The notes beneath the pieces were generated by a model. It searched no databases and was not told where the DNA came from. It saw only the letters and a program-made list of their open reading frames with translations. Position numbers and translations under genes: made by a program. 64,000 nt of DNA from Catellatospora vulcania (GTDB lineage Bacteria > Actinomycetota > Actinomycetes > Mycobacteriales > Micromonosporaceae): contig NZ_WARX01000026.1 in assembly GCF_009720385.1 (NCBI RefSeq), positions 62,001 to 126,000 on the forward strand, in the 5' to 3' direction. Within the stretch, counting starts at the first letter, position 1, and every line of letters begins with the position of its first letter. Shown one piece after another: positions 24,039-30,766 of the stretch.

Positions 24039-25505
24039 ATGGCATCATCCGGGGTCGTCTTCCCCGTCAGCACCGGCACCGAGCGCAGCACGTCCGCGCT
24101 GGGCAGGGCCGTGGTCGCCGACGCGCTGCGGCCGGTCGACCCCGTCGGAGCCCGCGCGGCCGAACACGAGACGAACTGGCGCGCCGATTACCTGGTGCAC
24201 TTCCGGCGGTTGGTGGAGGCGGGGCTGATCTCCGGCGACGCCGCGCGCAGCAGTGCCGCAGCCGGGCTGGCCTCGCTGCACGACCGTATGCGGGTGGTCA
24301 CCGAGGACGGCGAGACCGGCCTGCGGGCGGCGTTCGAGCGCAAGCCGGACCGGTCCGCGGAGCTGGGCACGGTGACCGTCGGCGGCGACGGCGACACCGA
24401 CCGTGAGCTGTCCCTGCCGTACCGGGGCGAGCGGCTGCGCGGCGACGCGCTGGCCCGGCAGCTGGACGCGTGGGTCGCCGCCGGGGTCGTCGAGCCGAGC
24501 TGCGCGGAGGCGGTGCGCGCGGTGATGGCGAACCCGGACTGGCTGAACCTGTCCGACGTTCGGGTGGTGGCGCTGGGCGCGGGCGCGGAGATGGGGCCGA
24601 CGCATTCGCTGCTGCGCTGGGGCGGCGAGGTCGTCGCCGTCGACCTGCCGCGCCCGCAGCTGTGGCGCAACCTGCTGGAGACCGCCCGGCGGTACGGCGG
24701 CAGGCTGCGCATCCCGGTCGCCGCTTCCCGCCGCGACCACGCGGACCTGGCCGAGGTCGCCGGCGCGGACCTGCTGCACCAGCTGCCCACCGTCGCGGAC
24801 TGGCTGCTCGGGGTGGACGGCCGGCTGGTCGTCGGCAACTACGTCTACGCCGACGGGGCGACCAACCTGCGGGTCTGCGCCGCGGTGGACGCCCTGACCG
24901 AGCACCTGCGCGGGCAGCGCCCGGACACGGCGCTGGCGTTCCTGGCCACCCCGACGGACGTGTTCGCCGCGCCGGGCGAGGCCGTCGCGCAGGCGGACGA
25001 GAAGTACCGGCAGCCCTCGACGCTGCGCACCCTGCGCGGGCCGCTGCGGTTCGTGTCGGCGGGTCGGCTGCTGCGGCGCAACTACCCGCCCGAAGCCGAC
25101 CCGGGCATCTGCGACAGTCTCGTGGCGCAGCAGGGCCCGAACTATGCGCTGGCCAAGCGGCTGCAGCGGTGGCGGGCGGCGGTGGCCCGGCACGAGGGCG
25201 CGACGGTCAGTTTCAAGGTCGCGCCGCCGACGCGTACCCGCTCGGTGGTGAAGAACCGGGTGCTGGCCGCGGCGTACGCGGGCGCGCCGGCGTTCGGGGT
25301 GGAGGTGTTCGAGCCGGCCACGTCCAACACGCTGATGGCCGCACTGCTCGTGCACGACCTGCGCAATCCCCCGCCGGTGCGCGAGCACGTGTGGCAGGAG
25401 GAGGCCCAGGGCGCGGCGCACGGCGGGCTGTGGCGGATGCCGTACGCCCCGCGTAGCGCCCTCGGCCTGGCGGCCCTGCTCGGCCTGGGCGGCGCACGCA
25501 ACTGA
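24039..25505 (+). CDS. unrecognised Rossmann-fold (dinucleotide/SAM-like) protein next to TROVE
   Basis: 488 residues; ATG 24039 follows AAGGAG by 9 bp. A glycine-rich nucleotide-binding motif 'VRVVALGAGAEMGPTHSLLRWGGEVVAVDLPRPQLW' (~168-205) resembles the first half of a SAM- or NAD-binding fold with the acidic end of strand 2 (VDL). Later 'QLPTVADWLLGVDGRLVVGNYVYADGATNLRV' and a basic helix region 'YALAKRLQRWRAAVARHEG'. I do not recognise the family. It lies 104 bp after the TROVE gene and may be an RNA-linked or unrelated metabolic protein. Confidence 0.7.
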   Translation: MASSGVVFPVSTGTERSTSALGRAVVADALRPVDPVGARAAEHETNWRADYLVHFRRLVEAGLISGDAARSSAAAGLASLHDRMRVVTEDGETGLRAAFERKPDRSAELGTVTVGGDGDTDRELSLPYRGERLRGDALARQLDAWVAAGVVEPSCAEAVRAVMANPDWLNLSDVRVVALGAGAEMGPTHSLLRWGGEVVAVDLPRPQLWRNLLETARRYGGRLRIPVAASRRDHADLAEVAGADLLHQLPTVADWLLGVDGRLVVGNYVYADGATNLRVCAAVDALTEHLRGQRPDTALAFLATPTDVFAAPGEAVAQADEKYRQPSTLRTLRGPLRFVSAGRLLRRNYPPEADPGICDSLVAQQGPNYALAKRLQRWRAAVARHEGATVSFKVAPPTRTRSVVKNRVLAAAYAGAPAFGVEVFEPATSNTLMAALLVHDLRNPPPVREHVWQEEAQGAAHGGLWRMPYAPRSALGLAALLGLGGARN

Positions 25506-25557
25506 CACGGCGCGGCCCGCACCGGCGGACATCCGTCGGTGCGGGCCGCCGCGCCGG

Positions 25558-26034
25558 TCAGGCCAGCGTCTTGAGGTACGCGTCCAGGGCCTGGTAGGAC
25601 TCGTTGGCGCCGCCCTCCATGCCGGAGGCGACCATGCCGTCACGGTCCTCCTTGTTGGCGAACGTCGACGTGCCGGTGAGCGTGGTCTTGCCGTCCTTGT
25701 GCTCGAAGACCAGGCGCTCGACGGAGATGTGGCCCGGCATGCCCTCGAACTCGAACGTCTGCACGATCAGTTCCATCGGCACGATCTCGCGGACCTCGCC
25801 GCGGAAGGCCCATTCCTCGCCGTTGTCGCCGTGCTCGACGATGCGCCACTTGCCGCCGGGCCGGAAGTCGAACGCGGTGACGTCGGCCTCGTGGCCGCGT
25901 GCCCACCACTTCTTCAGGTGCTCGGCCTTGGTGTGCACCTCCCACACCAGCGCGAGGGGCGCGTCGAAGCTGCGCGTCATCACGATCTCGAGGTCGCCCT
26001 GCAGTTTGACGTCCAGGGTCTTGGTTTCGCCCAT
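25558..26034 (-). CDS. SRPBCC-family protein (AHSA1-like), ArsR-associated
   Basis: 158 residues of the START/Bet-v1 fold: 'DLEIVMTRSFDAPLALVWEVHTKAEHLKKWWARGHEADVTAFDFRPGGKWRIVE', 'MPGHISVERLVFEHKDGKTTLTGTSTFANKEDRDGMVASGMEGGANESYQALDAYL'. It belongs to the AHSA1/SRPBCC group linked to ArsR regulators. It starts 1 bp after the ArsR gene, a two-gene operon seen widely in actinomycetes. The ligand is unknown. Confidence 0.9.
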   Translation of the reverse strand: MGETKTLDVKLQGDLEIVMTRSFDAPLALVWEVHTKAEHLKKWWARGHEADVTAFDFRPGGKWRIVEHGDNGEEWAFRGEVREIVPMELIVQTFEFEGMPGHISVERLVFEHKDGKTTLTGTSTFANKEDRDGMVASGMEGGANESYQALDAYLKTLA

Positions 26035-26035
26035 C

Positions 26036-26374
26036 TCACTTCTCCTCTGCTGTGGGACCCGTCTGCAGGGTCCGCAGGTAGTCGTCCAGCCGGTCGTAGC
26101 GCTCGTCCCAGAAGCGGCGGTACTGCTCCGCCCAGGCCGAGATGTCGCGCAGGGGGGCCGCCTCCAGCCGGCAGGGCCGCCATTGCGCGTCCCGGCCGCG
26201 GGTGATCAGGCCCGCCTGCTCCAGCACCTTCAGGTGCTTGGAGACGGCCTGGAGGCTGATCGGAAACGGCTCGGCGAGCTGGTTCACGGTGGCTTCGCCG
26301 TCGGCCAGCCGGGCGAGGATCGCCCGTCGGGTCGGGTCGGCCAGCGCCGCGAAGACCAGGCTCAGTCGGTCCAT
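26036..26374 (-). CDS. ArsR-family transcriptional regulator
   Basis: 112 residues from ATG 26374 (GAGGCGG upstream). Winged helix 'LVFAALADPTRRAILARLADGEATVNQLAEPFPISLQAVSKHLKVLEQAGLITRGRDAQWRPCRLEAAPL'. No metal-binding cysteine cluster is present, so it probably senses a small organic ligand or is itself coupled to the SRPBCC protein. Palindrome and TCAACC repeats upstream at 26388-26410 are its likely operator. Confidence 0.9.
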   Translation of the reverse strand: MDRLSLVFAALADPTRRAILARLADGEATVNQLAEPFPISLQAVSKHLKVLEQAGLITRGRDAQWRPCRLEAAPLRDISAWAEQYRRFWDERYDRLDDYLRTLQTGPTAEEK

Positions 26375-26387
26375 GTCCGCCTCTCTA

Positions 26388-26410
26388 TTCAACCAACCGG
26401 TTAATCAACC
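26388..26410. promoter_or_regulatory. ArsR operator candidate
   Basis: The core AACCGGTT (26395-26402) is palindromic and is flanked by TCAACC/TCAACC repeats; it lies just upstream of the ArsR start, the usual place for autoregulation. Confidence 0.5.
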
Positions 26411-26479
26411 GACAAGTTGAGTATGCACCTCACTGGCACCGCATGCAAGACATACCCAGACCCCCTAGGGTCACTCCCC

Positions 26480-27523
26480 ATGACCGACACCGACGAGGAC
26501 CACCCGGGCTGGCACGCCATCGACGCCGCGCTCAGCCGGCTCTACCCGGGCGTCGAGCCGCGGCACTACGGCACGCCGATCAAGTGGAGGCTCGGCGGAC
26601 CCGGCCCGCTGGACGGCGTCAGCTTCTACCGCCGTCACGACCACTGGCACGTGGTCGGTTACGGCATGTCCGAGCTGTACATCAAGGAGTGGGACGACCC
26701 GGAGCAGTCGGGCTGGGGGTTCGAGTTCACCTTCCGGGTGGCCCGCCCGGCGGACGAGGACTCCCCGCCGCTGTGGGCGGCGGACTTCCTGCAGGCCCTG
26801 GCCCGGTACGTGTTCGGCTCGGGCAACGGCTTCGCGCCCGGCCACCATCTGGACCTCAACGGGCCGATGTGCGCCGAGCGGCCGAACACCGCCATCCGCG
26901 CTGCCGCCTTCACCGACGACCCGGAACTCGGCGTCATCGACACCCCGCACGGGCAGGTGCGGTTCTTGCAGGTCGTCGGCCTGACCGTGGAGGAGTACGC
27001 GGTCATCGAGCAGTGGGACGCCGAGCGCCTGCTCGCCGCGCTGCGGTCGCGGCTGCCGTTGCTCGTCACCGACCTTGACCGCGGTGACCTCACCGGCGAC
27101 GCCGAGATCGCCGCGGCGATCTCCCACGGCGTGCGCCACGACGGCTCCGTCACCGGCGCGCTGTTCGTCGCGGAGGCGAGCTGGCAGCAGCAGGACGGCG
27201 CCACCACGGTGACCGTCGGGGCGAATGCCGCCGCTCGGATCGGGCGGGTGCTGGCGGCCCGGCTGCCGTTCGGCCGCGACCTGTACGTCATCGGGCCGGA
27301 GAGCGGGGTCCACATCCTGCCAGGCGAGCAGGTCACGACGTCCCAGGAGGGTGACGGCCCGCTGGACCTGCAGCTCACGCCCGAGGTGCTGGCAGAACTC
27401 ACCGGCTTGCTGCGACCCGTGGCCGGGGTGCACCGGCTGGCTGCCGCGCCGGAGCTGACCGTCCGTATCGTGCGGTCGCAGATTCGCGACCAGAGCGGGG
27501 CGGTCGTCGCCGAGGTCGGCTGA
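26480..27523 (+). CDS. SUFU (suppressor-of-fused-like) domain protein
   Basis: 347 residues. N-terminal SUFU domain (~5-180): 'GWHAIDAALSRLYPGVEPRHYGTPIKWRLGGPGPLDGVSFYRRHDHWHVVGYGMSELYIKE', 'GWGFEFTFRVARPADEDSPPLWAADFLQALARYVF', 'GVIDTPHGQVRFLQVVGLTVEEYAVIEQWDAERLL'. The C-terminal ~150 residues are a second beta-rich domain. Bacterial SUFU proteins are mostly immunity-type proteins of polymorphic toxins, but no toxin lies nearby. ATG 26480 chosen by homology start; an upstream in-frame start at 26417 would lie in the promoter/operator region. Confidence 0.85.
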   Translation: MTDTDEDHPGWHAIDAALSRLYPGVEPRHYGTPIKWRLGGPGPLDGVSFYRRHDHWHVVGYGMSELYIKEWDDPEQSGWGFEFTFRVARPADEDSPPLWAADFLQALARYVFGSGNGFAPGHHLDLNGPMCAERPNTAIRAAAFTDDPELGVIDTPHGQVRFLQVVGLTVEEYAVIEQWDAERLLAALRSRLPLLVTDLDRGDLTGDAEIAAAISHGVRHDGSVTGALFVAEASWQQQDGATTVTVGANAAARIGRVLAARLPFGRDLYVIGPESGVHILPGEQVTTSQEGDGPLDLQLTPEVLAELTGLLRPVAGVHRLAAAPELTVRIVRSQIRDQSGAVVAEVG

Positions 27524-27586
27524 CCCGGATCGGGCTCGGGCAGCGGGCAGTCCGCGACGGCGGCCGGCTGCCCGAGCGCCGTCGGG

Positions 27587-28186
27587 TCAGGAGACCTTGG
27601 TCAGCGGCCAGCTGACGTAGCCGTTGCTCAGCTGCGCCCGGTCGCCGGAGCAGGTGTAGGACACCGTGTTCTTGGCCAGGTCGAGGTTGCCGTCGAAGGC
27701 GCCGTTGGGCAGCGGCGTCTCGACGCCGTTCATGGTCATGACCGACTTCGTGGTGATCTTGCCGCCGGGCATCACGCCGCCGATCTTCCCGTCCTTGGTC
27801 GTGTACGACGTGCTGGTCGCTGAGCCGTTGAGGGTCGTCTTGCCCTCGACGGTCGCGCCGGACACGGTGGACTTGATCGAGATGACCGCGTTGTCGTACG
27901 TGATGGTCAGCTGGTCGGCGAACTCCAGGGTGATGCTGCCGGTGCCCTTGCCCTCGCCGCCGCCGAGCCTGGCGGCCGCCTTGGCCATGGCGTCCACATC
28001 GGCCGCCCATTTGCCGGTCAGGCAGCCGTCCCCGGTGCCCGCGACGCTGCCCGCCGAGGCCGTCGCGGCTGGTGCGCCCGGTGCGCCGCTGGACGCGGGT
28101 GTGGTCCCGGGAGTGTCGGCGGTGCAGGCGGCGGTGGCGAGAGCGGCGGCGAGCACGAGTACGGCCAGAGGGCCCGAAGTTTTCAT
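27587..28186 (-). CDS. secreted lipoprotein
   Basis: 199 residues. Lipoprotein signal ('MKTSGPLAVLVLAAALATAAC', lipobox ATAAC with Cys ~21), then a Ser/Ala/Gly/Thr linker and a domain with 'CLTGKWAADVDAMAKAAARLGG', 'SITLEFADQLTITYDNAVISIKSTVSGATVEGKTTLNGS', 'YTCSGDRAQLSNGYVSWPLTKVS'. The repeated Thr/Gly beta-strand pattern suggests a beta-barrel-like ligand-binding domain. Not recognised. The two later cysteines could form a disulfide. ATG 28186. Confidence 0.75.
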   Translation of the reverse strand: MKTSGPLAVLVLAAALATAACTADTPGTTPASSGAPGAPAATASAGSVAGTGDGCLTGKWAADVDAMAKAAARLGGGEGKGTGSITLEFADQLTITYDNAVISIKSTVSGATVEGKTTLNGSATSTSYTTKDGKIGGVMPGGKITTKSVMTMNGVETPLPNGAFDGNLDLAKNTVSYTCSGDRAQLSNGYVSWPLTKVS

Positions 28187-28252
28187 GGCGCACATCGTGC
28201 CGACGCGCCCTTTCCCTGTCTCCTGACTGACAGGAAGCCGTCAGCGGGTGGA

Positions 28253-28277
28253 CGATACTGTGTGGCACACACTATCG
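28253..28277. promoter_or_regulatory. 25-bp PadR-type operator
   Basis: A 25-bp near-perfect palindrome (3 changed positions, one being the centre) with arms CGATA-TGTGTG and CACACA-TATCG. It ends 8 bp before the PadR start codon, as expected of autoregulation. Confidence 0.75.
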
Positions 28278-28285
28278 TGTGACGC

Positions 28286-28621
28286 ATGGTCAACGACGAG
28301 CAGCTCTCGACGCACCTGCAGGAACTGCGCCGAGGCACCGTCGTGCTGGCCTGCCTGCTCGTGCTGCGACAGGCCAACTACGGATACGCGCTGCTCGACC
28401 TGCTGGAGCAGCGCGGGTTCGCGGTCGACGCGAACACCCTCTACCCGCTGCTGCGCCGCCTGGAGAAGCAGGGGCTGCTGACCAGCGACTGGAACACCGA
28501 CGAAGCCCGGCCGCGCAAGTTCTACCGCACCAGCGCCGAGGGCGAGCAGCTCGCCGAGACGCTGGGCCGCGACTGGGACGCCCTCGACGCCGCATTCCGT
28601 GCTCTGAAAGGCCGGCCATGA
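28286..28621 (+). CDS. PadR-family transcriptional regulator
   Basis: 111 residues, winged helix of the PadR type: 'LACLLVLRQANYGYALLDLLEQRGFAVDANTLYPLLRRLEKQGLLTSDWNTDEARPRKFYRTSAEGEQLAETLGRDWDALDAAF'. ATG 28286; there is no obvious ribosome site, and the operator ends 8 bp upstream, so the transcript may be leaderless. Its stop overlaps the next ATG (ATGA), coupling it to a membrane protein. Confidence 0.92.
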   Translation: MVNDEQLSTHLQELRRGTVVLACLLVLRQANYGYALLDLLEQRGFAVDANTLYPLLRRLEKQGLLTSDWNTDEARPRKFYRTSAEGEQLAETLGRDWDALDAAFRALKGRP

Positions 28622-29559
28622 CCACCCTCACCGACCGCTACGTAGACGCCGCGCTGCGCCGCCTGCCCGGCCGCCAGCGCGGCGACATCGAGAAGGAACT
28701 GCGCACCGCGATCGCCGACGCCGTGGACGACCGGGTGGAGGGCGGTGGCGACCCCGCCGCGGCCGAGATCGAGGTGCTGACCGGCCTGGGCGATCCGGCC
28801 CGGCTCGCCGCCGGGTACGCCGACCGGCCGCTGCACCTGATCGGACCGGCGCTCTACCACGACTACACGCGCCTGCTCGCGGCGCTGCTGGCCACCGTGG
28901 TGCCCGCGGCAGCCGCGGGGGTGGGCCTGGTCCGGGCGCTGCGCGGCGAGGACGCGCTCACCCTGGCCGGTGACGCGCTGTCGGCGGCGTTCACCACGGC
29001 GGTCCACCTGGTCTGCTGGACCACGTTGGCCTTCGCGGCCCTCGACCGCCTGCCCCGCCTGCGTCCCGGCCCGGCCCGGCCATGGAGCGTCGACGCGCTG
29101 CCGGCGCGGCCCAGCCGGCGGGCCAGATACGCCGAGCTGGCGACGCTGACCGTGGTGACCGCGCTGTTCTGCACGTTCGTGCTGCTGACGCCGGTGGTCA
29201 GCACGCGCGCCGACGCGGCGGGCGAGCCGATCGGGCTGCTGTCGCCGTGGCTGTGGGAGACCGGCGTGGTGTACGCCTTCCTCTGCCTGGGTGTGGCCGG
29301 GCTCGGGTTCGCGTTCGCCCGGCACTACGCCCGCTGGAGCGTGCCGCTGGCGCTGTCCGGCGCGCTGGTCGAGGTCGCGGCGCCGCTGACGCTGATCTGG
29401 CTCGTCACGACCGAGCGGGTGCTCAACCCGGCCTTCGTCACCGCGGCAGGCTGGGGTCCGGACACCACCCGGTGGATCGGCATCGGCCTGATCGCGATGT
29501 CCTCGCTCAGCCTGCTGCACACCATCACCGACGGGTTGGGCCAGGCCCGCCACCGCTGA
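28618..29559 (+). CDS. HAAS-type (permease-prefix domain) membrane protein, PadR partner
   Basis: 313 residues. N-terminal ~85 residues form the HAAS/permease-prefix domain ('DRYVDAALRRLPGRQRGDIEKELRTAIADAVDDRV', 'LGDPARLAAGYADRPLHLIGPALYHDY'), followed by about six membrane segments. PadR plus HAAS-type proteins form a common regulatory unit for envelope or resistance functions; the membrane part's role is unknown. Starts within the PadR stop codon (ATGA). Confidence 0.85.
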   Translation: MTTLTDRYVDAALRRLPGRQRGDIEKELRTAIADAVDDRVEGGGDPAAAEIEVLTGLGDPARLAAGYADRPLHLIGPALYHDYTRLLAALLATVVPAAAAGVGLVRALRGEDALTLAGDALSAAFTTAVHLVCWTTLAFAALDRLPRLRPGPARPWSVDALPARPSRRARYAELATLTVVTALFCTFVLLTPVVSTRADAAGEPIGLLSPWLWETGVVYAFLCLGVAGLGFAFARHYARWSVPLALSGALVEVAAPLTLIWLVTTERVLNPAFVTAAGWGPDTTRWIGIGLIAMSSLSLLHTITDGLGQARHR

Positions 29560-29644
29560 ACCCGGCTCGCCCCTGCCATGACCTTGCGTTGCCCCGAGAG
29601 CGCGGCCGCCGGGACCGCTGGCGTGCCCAGAAAAGGAGACCCCT

Positions 29645-30625
29645 GTGAAAGCGATCGTCCGTGACAGGTACGGCACCGCCGACGTGGTGCGCTTCACCGA
29701 CGTCCCGAAGCCCGCCGTCGGGCCGGAGCAGGTCCTGGTCCAGGTACGCGCCTGCTCGCTCAACTTCGGCGACCGGGCGGCCCTGCACGGTGAGCCCCGC
29801 GTGGTCCGGCTGGCCTGGGGGCTGCGCCGGCCGAAGGTGACGGTGCTGGGCCGTGACGTCGCCGGGACCGTCGTCGAGGTCGGCGCGAAGGTGAGCCGCT
29901 GGCAGCCCGGCGACGAGGTGTTCGGCGAGGTGAACCAACGCGGCTTCGCCGAGTACGTCGCCGCACCCGCCGACCACCTGGCCCGCAGGCCCGCCGGGGT
30001 GAGCTTCGAGCAGGCGGCGACGCTGCCCGTGGCCGCGAGCACGGCCCTGCAGGCGCTGCGCCTCGGCGCTGTCACGACAGGCAGCCGGGTGCTGGTCAAC
30101 GGGGCCTCGGGCGGTGTCGGCACTTTCGCCGTGCAGCTGGCCGCCGACCTCGGCGCGCAGGTGACCGGCGTGTGCAGCACCCGCAACGCCGAGCTGGTGC
30201 GCTCGCTGGGCGCGGAGGTGATCGACTACACCCGGGAGGACTTCACCCGGGGCGACCGCAGCTACGACGTGATCTTCGACCTGGCCGGCGGCCACGGGCT
30301 CGCGGCCATGCGCCGGGTGCTCGCACCGGGCGGGGTGTACCTGTCCTCCAGCGGGACGGGCGGCCGGGTGCTCGGCCCGCTGCCGCACCTGCTGAAGGTG
30401 ACCGTGCTGGGCGCGGTGACCCGGCAGCGCCTGCGCGTCGTGGCTGCCCGCCGCGACACCGCCGACCTCGACCACCTCGCCGACCTGGTCGCCGCCGGGC
30501 GCCTCTGTCCCGTCATCGAACGCGTCCGCCCGCTGTCGGAGACCGCCGAGGCCCTGCGGCGCCTCGAAACCGACCACGCCCGCGGCAAGATCGTCCTTAC
30601 CGTCCCCGACTCCCCCGAACGCTGA
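29645..30625 (+). CDS. NAD(P)-dependent quinone oxidoreductase-like MDR dehydrogenase
   Basis: 326 residues. GTG 29645 follows AAGGAGACCC. GroES-like domain ('QVLVQVRACSLNFGDRAALHG', 'VTVLGRDVAGTVVEVGAKV'), nucleotide domain 'GSRVLVNGASGGVGTFAVQLAADLGAQVTGVCSTRNAELVRSLGAEVIDYT', typical of zinc-free quinone reductases. No zinc cysteines. Substrate unknown. A REP-like palindrome follows 29 bp after its stop. Confidence 0.9.
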   Translation: MKAIVRDRYGTADVVRFTDVPKPAVGPEQVLVQVRACSLNFGDRAALHGEPRVVRLAWGLRRPKVTVLGRDVAGTVVEVGAKVSRWQPGDEVFGEVNQRGFAEYVAAPADHLARRPAGVSFEQAATLPVAASTALQALRLGAVTTGSRVLVNGASGGVGTFAVQLAADLGAQVTGVCSTRNAELVRSLGAEVIDYTREDFTRGDRSYDVIFDLAGGHGLAAMRRVLAPGGVYLSSSGTGGRVLGPLPHLLKVTVLGAVTRQRLRVVAARRDTADLDHLADLVAAGRLCPVIERVRPLSETAEALRRLETDHARGKIVLTVPDSPER

Positions 30626-30653
30626 ACCCGCTCGCGCCACGGCTCGTCCGGTC

Positions 30654-30713
30654 GCAGTTTCGGGGAAAGCGCACGAATGTGCGCCGTCGTTGGTGCGCTT
30701 TCCCCGAAACTGC
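30654..30713. repeat. REP-like palindrome, copy 2 (GCAGTTTCGGGGAAA family)
   Basis: Perfect 21-bp arms at 30654-30674 and 30693-30713 with an 18-nt loop; the outermost 15 bases of each arm match copy 1 at 14584-14643 exactly. It sits between two convergent gene ends and may terminate both (oxidoreductase and GH18), but its recurrence suggests a mobile or selfish repeat family. Confidence 0.8.
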
Positions 30714-30766
30714 CCGGCCCGGCGGCGGGAAGATCCCGACGCCCGGCCGGTGGTGGCGGTACGGGG

